DNA from: Herbidospora cretacea
GTDB taxonomy: Bacteria > Actinomycetota > Actinomycetes > Streptosporangiales > Streptosporangiaceae
DNA: 64,000 nucleotides
Assembly (NCBI RefSeq): GCF_001570605.1
Contig: NZ_BBXG01000027.1
Coordinates: forward strand, 1 to 64,000
Direction of reading: 5' to 3'
Part shown: positions 1 to 8,955 of the stretch, in pieces
Layout of the letters: each line of letters begins with the position of its first letter
Position numbering within the stretch: the first letter of the stretch is position 1
Translations under genes and position numbers: made by a program
Notes under the pieces: model-generated
Database searches by the model: none
Seen by the model: only the letters and a program-made list of their open reading frames with translations
Told to the model about the DNA's origin: nothing

Positions 1-1
1 C

Positions 2-433
2 TACCTGCACACCGCCATCGACGACCACACCCGCCTGGCCTACATCGAAGTCCTGACCGACGAGAAAGGCACCACCTGCGCCGCCTTCCTCACCCGGGCC
101 GCGGCCTTCTTCGCCAGCCAGGGCATCACCCGCATTCAGCGGGTGATGACCGACAACGCCAAGAACTACCGGATCAGCCACGCCTTCCAGCAGGCCTGCA
201 CCGCACTGGGCGCACGGCAGAAGTTCACCCGCCCGCACTGCCCATGGACCAACGGCAAAGCCGAACGCCTCAACCGCACCATGGCCACCGAATGGGCCTA
301 CCGCCAGCCTTACGCCAGCAACCAGCACCGCACCCAAGCCCTCGGCCCCTGGCTGGAGTACTACAACACCAGCCGCCCCCACTCAGCCCTCGGCGGCAAG
401 CCGCCCATCAGCCGACTGTCACCAAGTTCATGA
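2..433 (+). CDS. IS481-type transposase, C-terminal part (5' end outside window)
   Basis: Catalytic core of a DDE transposase with the retroviral-integrase fold, which would move an insertion sequence by cut-and-paste chemistry. The frame is already open at base 2, so the start lies upstream of the window. The three acidic residues are visible in order: Asp in AIDDHTR, Asp in MTDNAKNY and Glu in GKAERLNRT, followed by the YYNTSRPHSALGG tail typical of the IS481 group. The gene ends at TGA 431-433, just before a strong hairpin. No internal stop or frameshift is seen in the visible 143 codons, so the element may be intact, but its left end, N-terminal HTH and inverted repeats cannot be checked here. 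Confidence 0.9.
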   Translation, partial: YLHTAIDDHTRLAYIEVLTDEKGTTCAAFLTRAAAFFASQGITRIQRVMTDNAKNYRISHAFQQACTALGARQKFTRPHCPWTNGKAERLNRTMATEWAYRQPYASNQHRTQALGPWLEYYNTSRPHSALGGKPPISRLSPSS

Positions 434-468
434 CCAAGTACATCTAGAGCGCAGCCCGCAGTCGTGCG

Positions 469-500
469 AAACGGCCCCATCCGGCGCGGAGGGGCCGTTT
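469..500 (+). terminator. Rho-independent-like hairpin after the transposase
   Basis: Perfect 10-bp stem AAACGGCCCC / GGGGCCGTTT with a 12-nt loop, 35 nt after the transposase stop. The right arm ends in TTT. It should stop transcription leaving the insertion sequence before the regulator at 710. Confidence 0.7.
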
Positions 501-709
501 CCGCATGCCCGGGCCCGCCCGCCATACCGGATCGGTCTTGTCTGTTTGCGCCAGAGCCGACGCGCGCCTGCAAGAACACCGCGTAGGACCGTCACGATTT
601 GCATGACTCTGCGTCGAAAGTCACGGTGATGCGCGATATTGCGGGGCATCGTTTTCGTCGCCGCTGTAAAGTCGCTGTGAGATAGCAGGCAAGTGATCAT
701 GGTGCCGCG

Positions 710-3454
710 ATGAATGATCATTCTGCCCCCCTGGTCGGCCGGCGGGACGTGCTGAATGATCTTCGGGGGTCGCTGGACGCGATCGTGAGCGGGGAGTTCC
801 GGCTGCTCGCGCTCGTCGGCGAGCCCGGAGCCGGGAAGACCCGGCTGCTGGCCGAGCTCGAGAAGCTGGCCGAGGAACGCAACTGCCTGACACTGTGGGG
901 CAGGGCCGCCGAGTTCGAGCAGGTCATGCCCTTCTCCGCGCTGGTCGACGCGCTCGACGGCCACCTGGAGTCGGTCGAAAACGACGACCCGCTGCTGGCC
1001 TCGGTGTTCCCCGCGCTCGGAGCGACGGCCAAGCCCTCCGACGACGTCTCGGCGCTGGCCCGCTACCGGCTCTACCGCGCCGTCGCGCACCTCCTGACGC
1101 GCATCGCCCGGCCCCGGGGGCTGGTGCTGGTGCTCGACGACGTCCACTGGGCCGACGAGGCGACGGTCGAGTTCCTCGACCACGTCAGCCGCCACTCCCC
1201 CAAGGCGTCGCTGCTGGTCGTGGTGGCCTACCGGCCGAAGCAGGCGCCGGCCCGGCTGGCGCTCGGCGGCACCCAGGTCACGATCGGGCCGCTGTCGGAG
1301 GAGGAGGCGGGCGAGCTGCTCGGCCCCTACGTGACCCGCAGCCGCAAGAAGGCCCTCTACGACGCCAGCGAGGGCTACCCCTTCTACTTACAGGCCCTCG
1401 CGCGGGTCGAGACCGGCGACGTCCTGCCCGGTTCCAAGAACGACGCGCTCGCCCTGGAGCTGCGCGACCTGTCCGGCGACGCCCTCAGGGTCGCCCAGGG
1501 CGCGGCGGTGGCCGCCGACGAGTTCGAGGCCGAGCTGGCCGCCGTCGCGGCGAAGGTGCCGCTGGCCTCCGCGCTCGACGCGCTCGACGAACTGGCCGGC
1601 CGCGACCTGGTCCGCACCGGCGCGGGGGGCCGCTTCCGGTTCCGCCACCCCCTGGTCCGCCAGGCCGTGTACGAATCGGCGAAACCCGGCTGGCGGCTGT
1701 CGGCCCACCAGCGGATCGCCGAGCGCCTGGCCGCCGTCGACGCCCCCGCCACGCTGCGCGCCCACCACGTGGAACGCTCTGCCTCCTTCGGTGACCGCGA
1801 CGCGGTGGACGTGCTGGTCAAGGCCGCCCGTCAGGTCGCCACCACCGCCCCGGCGACCTCGGCCCACTGGCTGCAGGTCGCCCTCGGGCTGCTGCCCGAC
1901 TCCACCGACCGGCTCGACCTGCTGCTGGAGCTGGCCCGCAACCAGACCGTCAGCGGACGGCTGACCGAGGCCAGGGCGACCGCCTACGAGGTGCTGCGGC
2001 TGCTGCCGCGCGACGACTACTCCCGCCGGGGCATGGCCGCCCGATTCTGCGCCCTGGTCGAACGGCTGCTCGACCGGCCGGGCGAGGGCCGGGCCGTGCT
2101 GGTCTCCGAGCTGCGCGAGATCCCCGAGCCCCGCCTTCCGGCGGCGCTGCCGATGCGGCTGCGCCTGGTCGCCGAGAGCCTCATGCGCGGCGACCACCGG
2201 GCCGCCCAGGCGGTGCTCGACTTCATGCCCGACGACAGCGACGACCCCGGCCTGCGGCTGGCCATCGCGATGCTGCGACCGATGACCGCCTACGCCGGCC
2301 ACCGCGTGGAGGAGGCGCTGCGGCACGTCGCCGCCGCGCAGGCGCTGGCCGACGCGACCCCGGAGATCCACCAGCTCGCCTGGATGGACACCGTCGCGTG
2401 GATGTGCTGGGCGGAGATCTGGCTCGGCCACCAGCGCCCGGCGCTCGCCCGGCTGGAGCGGGCCATCGCGGCGGTGAAGGCGACCGGGCAGACGTTCATC
2501 CTCACCAACATGCTGGCCGGGCTGGCCAACCTGCACGGCGTGTTCGGCAGCATCACCGAGGGCCTGGTCGCCGCCGAGGAGTCGGCCGAGATCGCCCGCC
2601 TGCTCAACTCCGGGTACGCCGGCGTCGTCGCCCTGGCCCAGCAGAGCCTGCTCGCCGGGGCGGCCGGTGACGAGCAGGACGCCATCCGCCTCGGCCACAC
2701 CGCCGTCACCTCGGGCTTCAGCACCCACGAGTGGCACGGCGCGCAGGCCCGCTACGCCTACGCCACCGCCCTGGCCCGCGCGGGGCGCATCGACGAGGAG
2801 GCGATCGCGGCGGTCGAGGAGGCGTTCACCGGCGACCGGCTCGAAGAGTTCAGCATGCTGGCCTTCTGCGAGACGATGGCCGCCGCCCACGCCGCCAGGA
2901 ACGAACCGGCGCAGGCGGTGGCCTGGGCCGGCCGGGCGGCCACGATGGTCCGCCCCGAGCTGGAGTTCACCGACGGGCTGGCCCGGCTCGCCCGCGCCCA
3001 CGTGACCCGCGACGCCGAGGCCGAGGAGCTGGCCGCCACCGCCGCCGAGGTCCTGACCAAGGCCGGCCGCCGCTACGACGCCGGGCGCGCGCTCCTGCGG
3101 GCCGGGGTGGCGTGTGTCGACGCCGGGCGCAAGAAGGCCGCGCTGCCCTATCTCGACGCGGCGTGCGAGATCTTCACCGCGGTCGGGGCCGGCGGGCTGG
3201 CCGCCGCGACCCTCCGGGAGCAGCGCCGGGCGGGCCGGCGCCCGGCGACCAAGAAGGCCGCCGGGGCCCACGGTCTGACCGGGCGCGAGCTGGAGATCGC
3301 CCGCCTGGTCGCGCAGGGCTGCGGCAACCAGGAGATCGCCGACCGGCTGCACATCTCCGTACGCACCGTCGAAACCCACCTGACCAGGGCGTTCGAGAAG
3401 CTCGGCGTGAACTCGCGCGGCAGTCTGACGGCCACGCTCGCCCAGCTCGGCTGA
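710..3454 (+). CDS. LuxR-type ATP-binding transcriptional regulator (LAL/MalT-like)
   Basis: Large 914-aa cytoplasmic regulator. An N-terminal AAA/STAND-type ATPase carries Walker A GEPGAGKT at residues 37-44 and Walker B LVLVLDDVHWAD near 140-150. A long helical, TPR-like middle follows, and a LuxR/GerE helix-turn-helix sits at about 857-914 (LTGRELEIARLVAQG, then TVETHL). In the family, ATP and an inducer control oligomerisation and DNA binding. It lies 70 bp upstream of and co-directional with the hydrolase and GMC oxidoreductase genes, so it is probably their activator; that link is inference from position. The ATG at 710 has no clear ribosome site; GTG or ATG codons slightly upstream are not convincing alternatives. 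Confidence 0.88.
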   Translation: MNDHSAPLVGRRDVLNDLRGSLDAIVSGEFRLLALVGEPGAGKTRLLAELEKLAEERNCLTLWGRAAEFEQVMPFSALVDALDGHLESVENDDPLLASVFPALGATAKPSDDVSALARYRLYRAVAHLLTRIARPRGLVLVLDDVHWADEATVEFLDHVSRHSPKASLLVVVAYRPKQAPARLALGGTQVTIGPLSEEEAGELLGPYVTRSRKKALYDASEGYPFYLQALARVETGDVLPGSKNDALALELRDLSGDALRVAQGAAVAADEFEAELAAVAAKVPLASALDALDELAGRDLVRTGAGGRFRFRHPLVRQAVYESAKPGWRLSAHQRIAERLAAVDAPATLRAHHVERSASFGDRDAVDVLVKAARQVATTAPATSAHWLQVALGLLPDSTDRLDLLLELARNQTVSGRLTEARATAYEVLRLLPRDDYSRRGMAARFCALVERLLDRPGEGRAVLVSELREIPEPRLPAALPMRLRLVAESLMRGDHRAAQAVLDFMPDDSDDPGLRLAIAMLRPMTAYAGHRVEEALRHVAAAQALADATPEIHQLAWMDTVAWMCWAEIWLGHQRPALARLERAIAAVKATGQTFILTNMLAGLANLHGVFGSITEGLVAAEESAEIARLLNSGYAGVVALAQQSLLAGAAGDEQDAIRLGHTAVTSGFSTHEWHGAQARYAYATALARAGRIDEEAIAAVEEAFTGDRLEEFSMLAFCETMAAAHAARNEPAQAVAWAGRAATMVRPELEFTDGLARLARAHVTRDAEAEELAATAAEVLTKAGRRYDAGRALLRAGVACVDAGRKKAALPYLDAACEIFTAVGAGGLAAATLREQRRAGRRPATKKAAGAHGLTGRELEIARLVAQGCGNQEIADRLHISVRTVETHLTRAFEKLGVNSRGSLTATLAQLG

Positions 3455-3524
3455 ATGTACGAGTTTTCCACGATGTAGGGGTGTGCCCCCTATTGGCATT
3501 GTGGGATCCGAGAGGAGGCAGCTC

Positions 3525-4616
3525 ATGCGCATAGCCCGGTTCACCAACGACGGCGTCAGCGACGCCGAGATCAGCATGTACCCGTTCCCGACCGACGACG
3601 GCCTGGGACTGGAACTGACGAGGTTCTTCCGGGCCGACTGCGACGACGTCGTGCTGCTGCTGCACGGGCTGCCCGCCTCCACCGACATGTTCATCATGCC
3701 GGAGCACGTCAACCTGGTGACCTACCTGCTCGGCAACGGGCTGACCGACGTCTGGTCCCTCGACTTCCGGATGAGCTGCCGCCACCCGTACGACACCGAG
3801 ACCCACCGCTTCACCCTCGACGACATCGCGCTGTTCGACCACCCGGCCGGGCTGGCCGAGCTGCGCCGCCACATCGGGCCGCACAAGCGCATCCACGTGA
3901 TCGCGCAGTGCCTCGGGTCGGTGTCGTTCATGATGAGCCTGGCCGCCGGGCTGGTCGACGGGATCGCCAGCGTCACCTCCAACAGCGTCGCCCTGGTCAC
4001 CCGCGTGCCGGCCTGGTCGAAGCTGAAGCTGGCGTTCGGGCCGGGCTTCTTCGACTACGTCGCCGGGGTGCCGTTCCTCGACCCCCGGTTCGGCGACGCG
4101 CCGCCGATGACGCGCGGCTGGATGATCTCCCGGATGGTGTCGCTGTTCCATCGGGAGTGCGACGTGCGCTCGTGCCACATGATCAGTTTCATGTGGGGCG
4201 CCGGGAACCCCGGGCTGTGGAGCCACGAGAACCTGGCCGAGGAGACCCACCGCCGGGTGGCCGACCTGTTCGGCGCCAACGGCCTCCACTACTACCGCCA
4301 CATGCGGCGGATGACCCGCGCCGGTCACGCGGTCAGGCACGACGACAGGTTCCGCGAACTGCCCGAGGACTATCTGGAGGCGGCGGCCGACATCGACGTG
4401 CCGGTGCTGTTCCTCACCGGCGACCGCAACCACGTCTTCACCGACTCCAACGTCGTCTGCCACGAGGTCATGTCGCGGCAGAGCCCGGGGCTGCACGAGC
4501 TCCGGGTCCTCCCCGGCTACGGCCACGTCGACCCGATCATCGGCAGGAACGCGCACGTCGACGTCTTCCCGCACATCGTCGACTTCATCGAGAGGCGGGG
4601 CCGTGGAGCACGTTGA
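3525..4616 (+). CDS. Alpha/beta hydrolase with cysteine at the nucleophile position
   Basis: 363-aa alpha/beta-hydrolase fold. Oxyanion-loop motif LLLHGLPAS lies near residues 43-51, the nucleophile elbow at 127-132 reads AQCLGS, a later Asp lies in LTGDRNHVF, and the catalytic His is in LPGYGHVD near 333. The elbow has Cys129 where most members have Ser, as in dienelactone-hydrolase-like enzymes and, as I recall, the hydrolase domain associated with cholesterol-oxidase-like GMC proteins. The start at 3525 is chosen because GAGGAGG lies just upstream; the in-frame start at 3483 has no such site. It overlaps the following oxidoreductase by 14 nt, so the two are probably translationally coupled. 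The likely substrate is an ester or lactone formed during steroid or terpenoid oxidation, which is inference. Confidence 0.85.
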   Translation: MRIARFTNDGVSDAEISMYPFPTDDGLGLELTRFFRADCDDVVLLLHGLPASTDMFIMPEHVNLVTYLLGNGLTDVWSLDFRMSCRHPYDTETHRFTLDDIALFDHPAGLAELRRHIGPHKRIHVIAQCLGSVSFMMSLAAGLVDGIASVTSNSVALVTRVPAWSKLKLAFGPGFFDYVAGVPFLDPRFGDAPPMTRGWMISRMVSLFHRECDVRSCHMISFMWGAGNPGLWSHENLAEETHRRVADLFGANGLHYYRHMRRMTRAGHAVRHDDRFRELPEDYLEAAADIDVPVLFLTGDRNHVFTDSNVVCHEVMSRQSPGLHELRVLPGYGHVDPIIGRNAHVDVFPHIVDFIERRGRGAR

Positions 4617-6783
4617 CGCGGTCGTCGTCGGCTCCGGCTTCGGCGGCGCGGTGGCGGCCTACCGGCTGGCCGAGGCGGGACTGTCGGTGGTCGTGCTCGA
4701 ACGCGGCCGCCCCTACCCGCCCGGCAGCTTCCCGCGCAGCCCCGCCCAGATGGGCCGCGCGTTCTGGGACCCGGCCGAGGGCCTCCACGGCATGTACGAC
4801 GTGTGGAGCTTCGGCTCGTGCGACTCGATCGTCTCCAGCGGTCTGGGCGGCGGCTCGCTCATCTACGCCAACGTGCTGCTGCGCAAGGACGAGGAGGCGT
4901 TCGTCCACGAGTCGCCGCTGCCGGGCGGGGGCTACGAGCACTGGCCCGTCGGCCGCAGCGACCTCGACCCCCACTACGACGAGGTCGAGCGGATGCTCGG
5001 CGCCGTCACCTACCCGATCGACCGCCCGGCCTACCGCGACACGCCGAAGACGCGGGTCATCCAGGACGCCGCGGCCGAACTGGGCCTCGACTTCTCGATG
5101 CCGCCGCTGGCGGTCAGCTTCGCCCCCAAGCCGGGCGCCGAGCCGGGCCTCGGCCTGCCGATCGTCGAGCCCGAATACGGCAGCCTCCACGCGGCCGGCC
5201 GCAAGACCTGCCGCCTGTGCGGCGAGTGCAACATCGGCTGCAACGAGGGCGCCAAGAACAGCCTCGACCACAACTACCTGGCCGCCGCCCGGCACCTGGG
5301 CGCCGACATCCGCACCCTGCACGAGGTGAAGACGATCACCCCGCGCACCGGCGGCGGCTACGACATCGGCTTTCTCCAGCACGACCCCCTGACCGGCCCT
5401 CACTCGATCAGCTGCGACGCGCTGGTGCTGGCCGCGGGGACGTACGGCACGGTGAAGCTGCTGCTGTCGAACCGGCACGCGCTGCCCGGCATGAGCCACC
5501 TGCTCGGCACCCGGTTCTCCGGCAACGGCGATCTGATCGCGTTCCTGCTGCGGGCCAAGGGGCGGTCCGTGGCGGCGTCGAAGGGACCGGTCATCACGAG
5601 TGTGGTCAGGTTGCCGGGGTCGACGTACATCCAAGACGCAGGCTTTCCCGCCTTCGTCGACTGGATAGCGGAGGCCGCCGACGTCGGCGACGAGTTCAAG
5701 CGGGCGGCCAGGTTCGCGCTGGAGCGCGTACGGGGCCTGGTCACCCGCGACCACAACCTGTCGGCCGAGCTGGCCCGCCTCATGGGGAGAGGCGAGCTCT
5801 CGGACCGGTCGCTGCCGATGCTGGCCATGGGCCGTGACGTGCCCGACGGCATTCTGCGGCTCGCGGGCGACCGGCTGGTGCTCGACTGGACGGCCGAGAC
5901 CAGCGACGCGTATTTCGGGCAGGTGCGCGGCGCGATCCGCCGGATAGGCGACGTGCTGGGCGCCGACTACTCCGACGCGCCGCTGAAGCGGGTGGTCACC
6001 GTCCACCCGCTCGGCGGCGCGCCGATGGGCCGCCACCCGGGAGAGGGCGTCATCGACGCCGACGGCCAGGTCTTCGGCCACGAGGGCCTGTACGTCGCCG
6101 ACGGCGCCGCCATGCCGGGCCCGGTGGGGGCCAACCCGGCCCTGACCATCGCGGCCATGGCCGACCGGCTGGCCACCAGGCTGGCCGACCGAATGATCAC
6201 GACGAAGAAGGCACGTCTGATGGGAATCCGCACGGTCACCTCGCTCTCCTTCACCGAGGAGATGCGCGGGTCGCTCGACGGCAGCGACCCGATCAGCTTC
6301 CGGATCACCATCACGGCCGACGACGTCGACCGCTTCCTCGCCGAGCCAGAGCATCCGGCACGGGCCGAGGGATGGATAGACGCCGCTGTCTGCGGGGGCC
6401 GGCGTCCCATCGAGCGGGGCTGGTTCAACCTCTTCGCACCGGGAGAGGCGCCCGATCGCCGGGAGATGCGGTATCTGCTGCACTTCCACGACGGCGAGGA
6501 CCGGCCCCGCACACTGGCGGGGGTCAAGCACGTCGAGCACGGGCCGCCCACCCGGCTCTGGCTCGACACCTCGACCCTGTACACACGGCTGCTGGAGGGC
6601 CACGTGCGGGAGGACGACGAGGCCAAGCCGCTCGGGCTGGGCACCATGCACATCTCGCCGTCCGACCTGGCGCGCATGCTGACGACGTTCAAGACGACGG
6701 GGCCCGACGGGCTGTCGGCGCTGGCCCGGTTCGGCAGCTTCTTCCTCGGCGAGCTCTGGGACATCTACGGCCCGGGGCGCTAG
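4603..6783 (+). CDS. GMC oxidoreductase, cholesterol-oxidase-like, with extra C-terminal domain
   Basis: 726-aa flavoprotein. The FAD-binding Rossmann motif GSGFGG is at residues 10-15, and a cysteine-rich stretch CRLCGECNIGC lies near 203-213, as in the cholesterol-oxidase branch. A conserved active-site histidine region VHPLGGAPMG is near 467, followed by the GMC signature PVGANPALTIAAMADR. Residues from about 540 form an additional domain beginning MGIRTVTSLSFTEEM, which I recognise only as the extension found on some cholesterol-oxidase-like proteins. No signal peptide is visible, so it is probably cytoplasmic. It starts with GTG inside the hydrolase gene. The family oxidises alcohols on hydrophobic ring systems using FAD and oxygen; the real substrate is unknown. 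Confidence 0.88.
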   Translation: MEHVDAVVVGSGFGGAVAAYRLAEAGLSVVVLERGRPYPPGSFPRSPAQMGRAFWDPAEGLHGMYDVWSFGSCDSIVSSGLGGGSLIYANVLLRKDEEAFVHESPLPGGGYEHWPVGRSDLDPHYDEVERMLGAVTYPIDRPAYRDTPKTRVIQDAAAELGLDFSMPPLAVSFAPKPGAEPGLGLPIVEPEYGSLHAAGRKTCRLCGECNIGCNEGAKNSLDHNYLAAARHLGADIRTLHEVKTITPRTGGGYDIGFLQHDPLTGPHSISCDALVLAAGTYGTVKLLLSNRHALPGMSHLLGTRFSGNGDLIAFLLRAKGRSVAASKGPVITSVVRLPGSTYIQDAGFPAFVDWIAEAADVGDEFKRAARFALERVRGLVTRDHNLSAELARLMGRGELSDRSLPMLAMGRDVPDGILRLAGDRLVLDWTAETSDAYFGQVRGAIRRIGDVLGADYSDAPLKRVVTVHPLGGAPMGRHPGEGVIDADGQVFGHEGLYVADGAAMPGPVGANPALTIAAMADRLATRLADRMITTKKARLMGIRTVTSLSFTEEMRGSLDGSDPISFRITITADDVDRFLAEPEHPARAEGWIDAAVCGGRRPIERGWFNLFAPGEAPDRREMRYLLHFHDGEDRPRTLAGVKHVEHGPPTRLWLDTSTLYTRLLEGHVREDDEAKPLGLGTMHISPSDLARMLTTFKTTGPDGLSALARFGSFFLGELWDIYGPGR

Positions 6784-6786
6784 TCC

Positions 6787-6832
6787 GCGGTCCGGGGCGC
6801 GGGCGCTGTAAGGGGACCGCGCCCCGGACCGC
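6787..6832. terminator. Bidirectional hairpin between convergent genes
   Basis: Perfect 16-bp stem (6787-6802 pairs with 6817-6832) with a 14-nt loop and a T-rich flank TTCTTCTC on the + strand. It lies just after the GMC oxidoreductase stop and just after the ligD stop on the other strand, so it can serve both. Confidence 0.8.
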
Positions 6833-6838
6833 TTCTTC

Positions 6839-8008
6839 TCAGGACCCCGCCCAGGGGTCGAAGTCGACGGCGAGGGGCTCCTGCGGGGGCCGCTTCTCCT
6901 CCGGCACGTGCTGGAGATTGACCCGGATGCGGGTCCACGTGGACGAGCGGCCGCGCATGGAGTCGACGAGGACGTCGGCGGGCAGGAGCAGCGCGGCCGC
7001 TTCCGGGTGGCGCTCCTTCCACCTCTCCAGCGCGGCGAGCGCCGGTTCCTTCTTCTCGGAGCGGGCGATCTCGATCACCGGGAAGACCTTCGGGTTCTTC
7101 GGGCGCGGCCCCTGCGCCTCGGCCAGCGCGAGCAGCGGGTCGAGTGAGCCCTCGACGCCGTCCATGGCCTCCCACGGGTCGCCGCGCTCCTCGAAGCGGG
7201 CCGTGACCGTCTCGATCGTGAACGCCGTGGGGTCGCACCCAGGCACCTCGTCCCACGTCAGCGGGGTGGACACCCAGCCGGTCGGGCGGACGGAGTAGGC
7301 GCTGACCGTGGTGCGGTCGCGGGCGTTCTGGTTGAAGTCGACGAAGACGCCCTGGCGCTCCTCCTTCCACCAGTGGGAGGTGGCGATCTCCGGGGCGCGG
7401 CTCTCGACCTCGCGGGCCACCGCCTCGGCGGCCCTGCGCACCTGCGGGTAGGTCCAGCGGGGCGCGATCGGCGCGTAGACGTGGAACCCCCGCGACCCGG
7501 ACGTCTTCGGGAACGGCGTCAGCCCGTGTTCGACCAGCACGTCACGGGCGAGCAGGGCCACCTGGACGATGTCCTCCCACGGCACGCCCGGGACCGGGTC
7601 GAGGTCCACGCGCAGCTCGTCGGGGTGGTCCATGTCGGGGAAGCGCACCGAGTGGGGGTTCAGGTCGACGCAGCCGAGGTTGACGCACCAGGCGATGGTG
7701 GCCAGGTCGCGCCCGACGACCTCCTCGGCGCTGCGCCCGCTCGGATAGCGGAACTCCGCGACGTCGATCCAGTCGGGCCGCTTGGACGGCGCCCGCTTCT
7801 GGAAGAACGGCTCCTCCTCCACGCCGTGCACGAACCGCTTGAGCACGGTCGGCCGGTCGGCGACGCCGCGCAGGGCTCCCCCGCCGACCGCCAGGTAGTA
7901 ACGGACCAGGTCGAGCTTGGTGTGGCCGGTGCGCGGGAAGACCACCCGATCGGGATTGGTGATCGTCACCTCGCGCCCGCCGGCCTCCACGATCTCCGCG
8001 CCGGACAT
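6839..8008 (-). CDS. ligD: LigD-type DNA repair polymerase/primase domain protein
   Basis: 389-aa archaeo-eukaryotic-primase-fold polymerase of the LigD family, which fills gaps during Ku-dependent non-homologous end joining. Visible are the LigD-pol opening NPDRVVFPRTGHTKLD, the metal-binding pair in RVDLDPVPG, the nucleotide-binding segment SGSRGFHVYAP and the late motif VFVDFNQNARDRT. Only the polymerase domain is present: no ATP-dependent ligase or phosphoesterase domain, and no Ku gene in the window. The ATG lies 4 nt after the ribokinase stop. The ribokinase end itself contains TAGGGT 6 nt before this ATG, so a separate leaderless transcript is possible besides co-transcription. Confidence 0.92.
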   Translation of the reverse strand: MSGAEIVEAGGREVTITNPDRVVFPRTGHTKLDLVRYYLAVGGGALRGVADRPTVLKRFVHGVEEEPFFQKRAPSKRPDWIDVAEFRYPSGRSAEEVVGRDLATIAWCVNLGCVDLNPHSVRFPDMDHPDELRVDLDPVPGVPWEDIVQVALLARDVLVEHGLTPFPKTSGSRGFHVYAPIAPRWTYPQVRRAAEAVAREVESRAPEIATSHWWKEERQGVFVDFNQNARDRTTVSAYSVRPTGWVSTPLTWDEVPGCDPTAFTIETVTARFEERGDPWEAMDGVEGSLDPLLALAEAQGPRPKNPKVFPVIEIARSEKKEPALAALERWKERHPEAAALLLPADVLVDSMRGRSSTWTRIRVNLQHVPEEKRPPQEPLAVDFDPWAGS

Positions 8009-8012
8009 GGAT

Positions 8013-8876
8013 TCACCCTACTTCGGCGTCGATCTCCGCTCTCGCGGGCATGGAGGTCGACGCGCCGGGCCGCTGGACCGACAGCGCGGCGGCCGCGGTG
8101 GCGAACTCCAGGCACTCCCGGGCCGGACGGCCCTCCGTCCGCGCGACCGCGAACGCCCCGGCGAAGGTGTCCCCGGCGGCGGTCGTGTCGATCGCGTCCA
8201 CCTTCCGGCCGGGCACGCGGAGGCGTGAGCCGTCCCGTGAGCCGTAGATCGCCCCGTCGGCACCAATTGTGACGACAACTTCCGGAACCAGCGTCAGAAG
8301 CGCTTCCAGCGCCTCCCCGGGCGTTGTGAGACCGGTGATGGCTGCCGCTTCGTGCTCATTGGGCAGGAGAAGCCCCACGGCGTCGAGAAGTTCGCGGGGC
8401 AGCGGCACGGCCGGGGCGGGCGTCAGCACCACCAGACCGGGGAAGCCGCGCGCCGCCGCGACCACGGCGGGCATCGGGAGTTCGAGCTGCAGCAGCAGCG
8501 CGTCGCCGGTGAGGCCGGCCGCGTCCCGCTCCGTCACCGCGCCGTTGGCGCCCGGCACCACGATGATCGAGTTGGCCCCGCCGTCCTGGACGACGATGTG
8601 GGCGATCCCGGAGGGCCCCTCGACCGTCCGGAGTCCGGCGGTGTCCACACCTGACCGGTCGAGCGCCTCCCGGAGTTCGCGCCCGAACCCGTCGTCGCCC
8701 ACCGCGCCGACGAAACGGACGTCTCCTCCCGCGCGTGCCGATGCAATTGCTTGGTTGGCTCCCTTACCCCCGCAGATCGTGCGGAATGAACGACCTGATA
8801 CGGTCTCTCCCAGCTCAGGGGCCTTTTCCACGTATGCCACAAGATCCATATTGGCGCTGCCGAAGACAGTGATCAT
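8013..8876 (-). CDS. rbsK: Ribokinase (PfkB family)
   Basis: 287-aa cytoplasmic sugar kinase predicted to convert ribose and ATP to ribose-5-phosphate. It has the PfkB N-terminal signature GGKGANQAIASARAGG and the C-terminal signature DTTAAGDTFAGAF with the catalytic Asp. The start at 8876 (ITVFGSANMDL) is chosen because AGAGGAG lies at proper spacing; an in-frame ATG 18 codons upstream gives an Arg/Ser-rich leader unlike the family. No ribose transporter is adjacent. It is co-directional with and 4 nt from ligD, an unexpected partner. Confidence 0.93.
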   Translation of the reverse strand: MITVFGSANMDLVAYVEKAPELGETVSGRSFRTICGGKGANQAIASARAGGDVRFVGAVGDDGFGRELREALDRSGVDTAGLRTVEGPSGIAHIVVQDGGANSIIVVPGANGAVTERDAAGLTGDALLLQLELPMPAVVAAARGFPGLVVLTPAPAVPLPRELLDAVGLLLPNEHEAAAITGLTTPGEALEALLTLVPEVVVTIGADGAIYGSRDGSRLRVPGRKVDAIDTTAAGDTFAGAFAVARTEGRPARECLEFATAAAALSVQRPGASTSMPARAEIDAEVG

Positions 8877-8955
8877 GGGATCAATGCTCCTCTCTGTGAA
8901 CGACTCGGCCCGTCGACTCCACGAAATCACCCGCTTGGTCCTAGAATCCGCCGGT

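Noticed and set aside
1388-3712. 774-codon minus-strand open frame opposite the LuxR-type regulator
   Set aside because: Low-complexity Gly/Arg/Gln-rich product with no domain; it is the GC-rich shadow of the real gene.
4585-6651. 688-codon minus-strand frame opposite the GMC oxidoreductase
   Set aside because: Shadow frame; the + strand protein carries complete FAD and GMC motifs.
6220-6783. Separate gene starting at the internal ATG (MGIRTVTSL) of the GMC gene
   Set aside because: The frame is continuous and no ribosome site precedes it; a fused C-terminal domain is simpler, although the point cannot be fully excluded.
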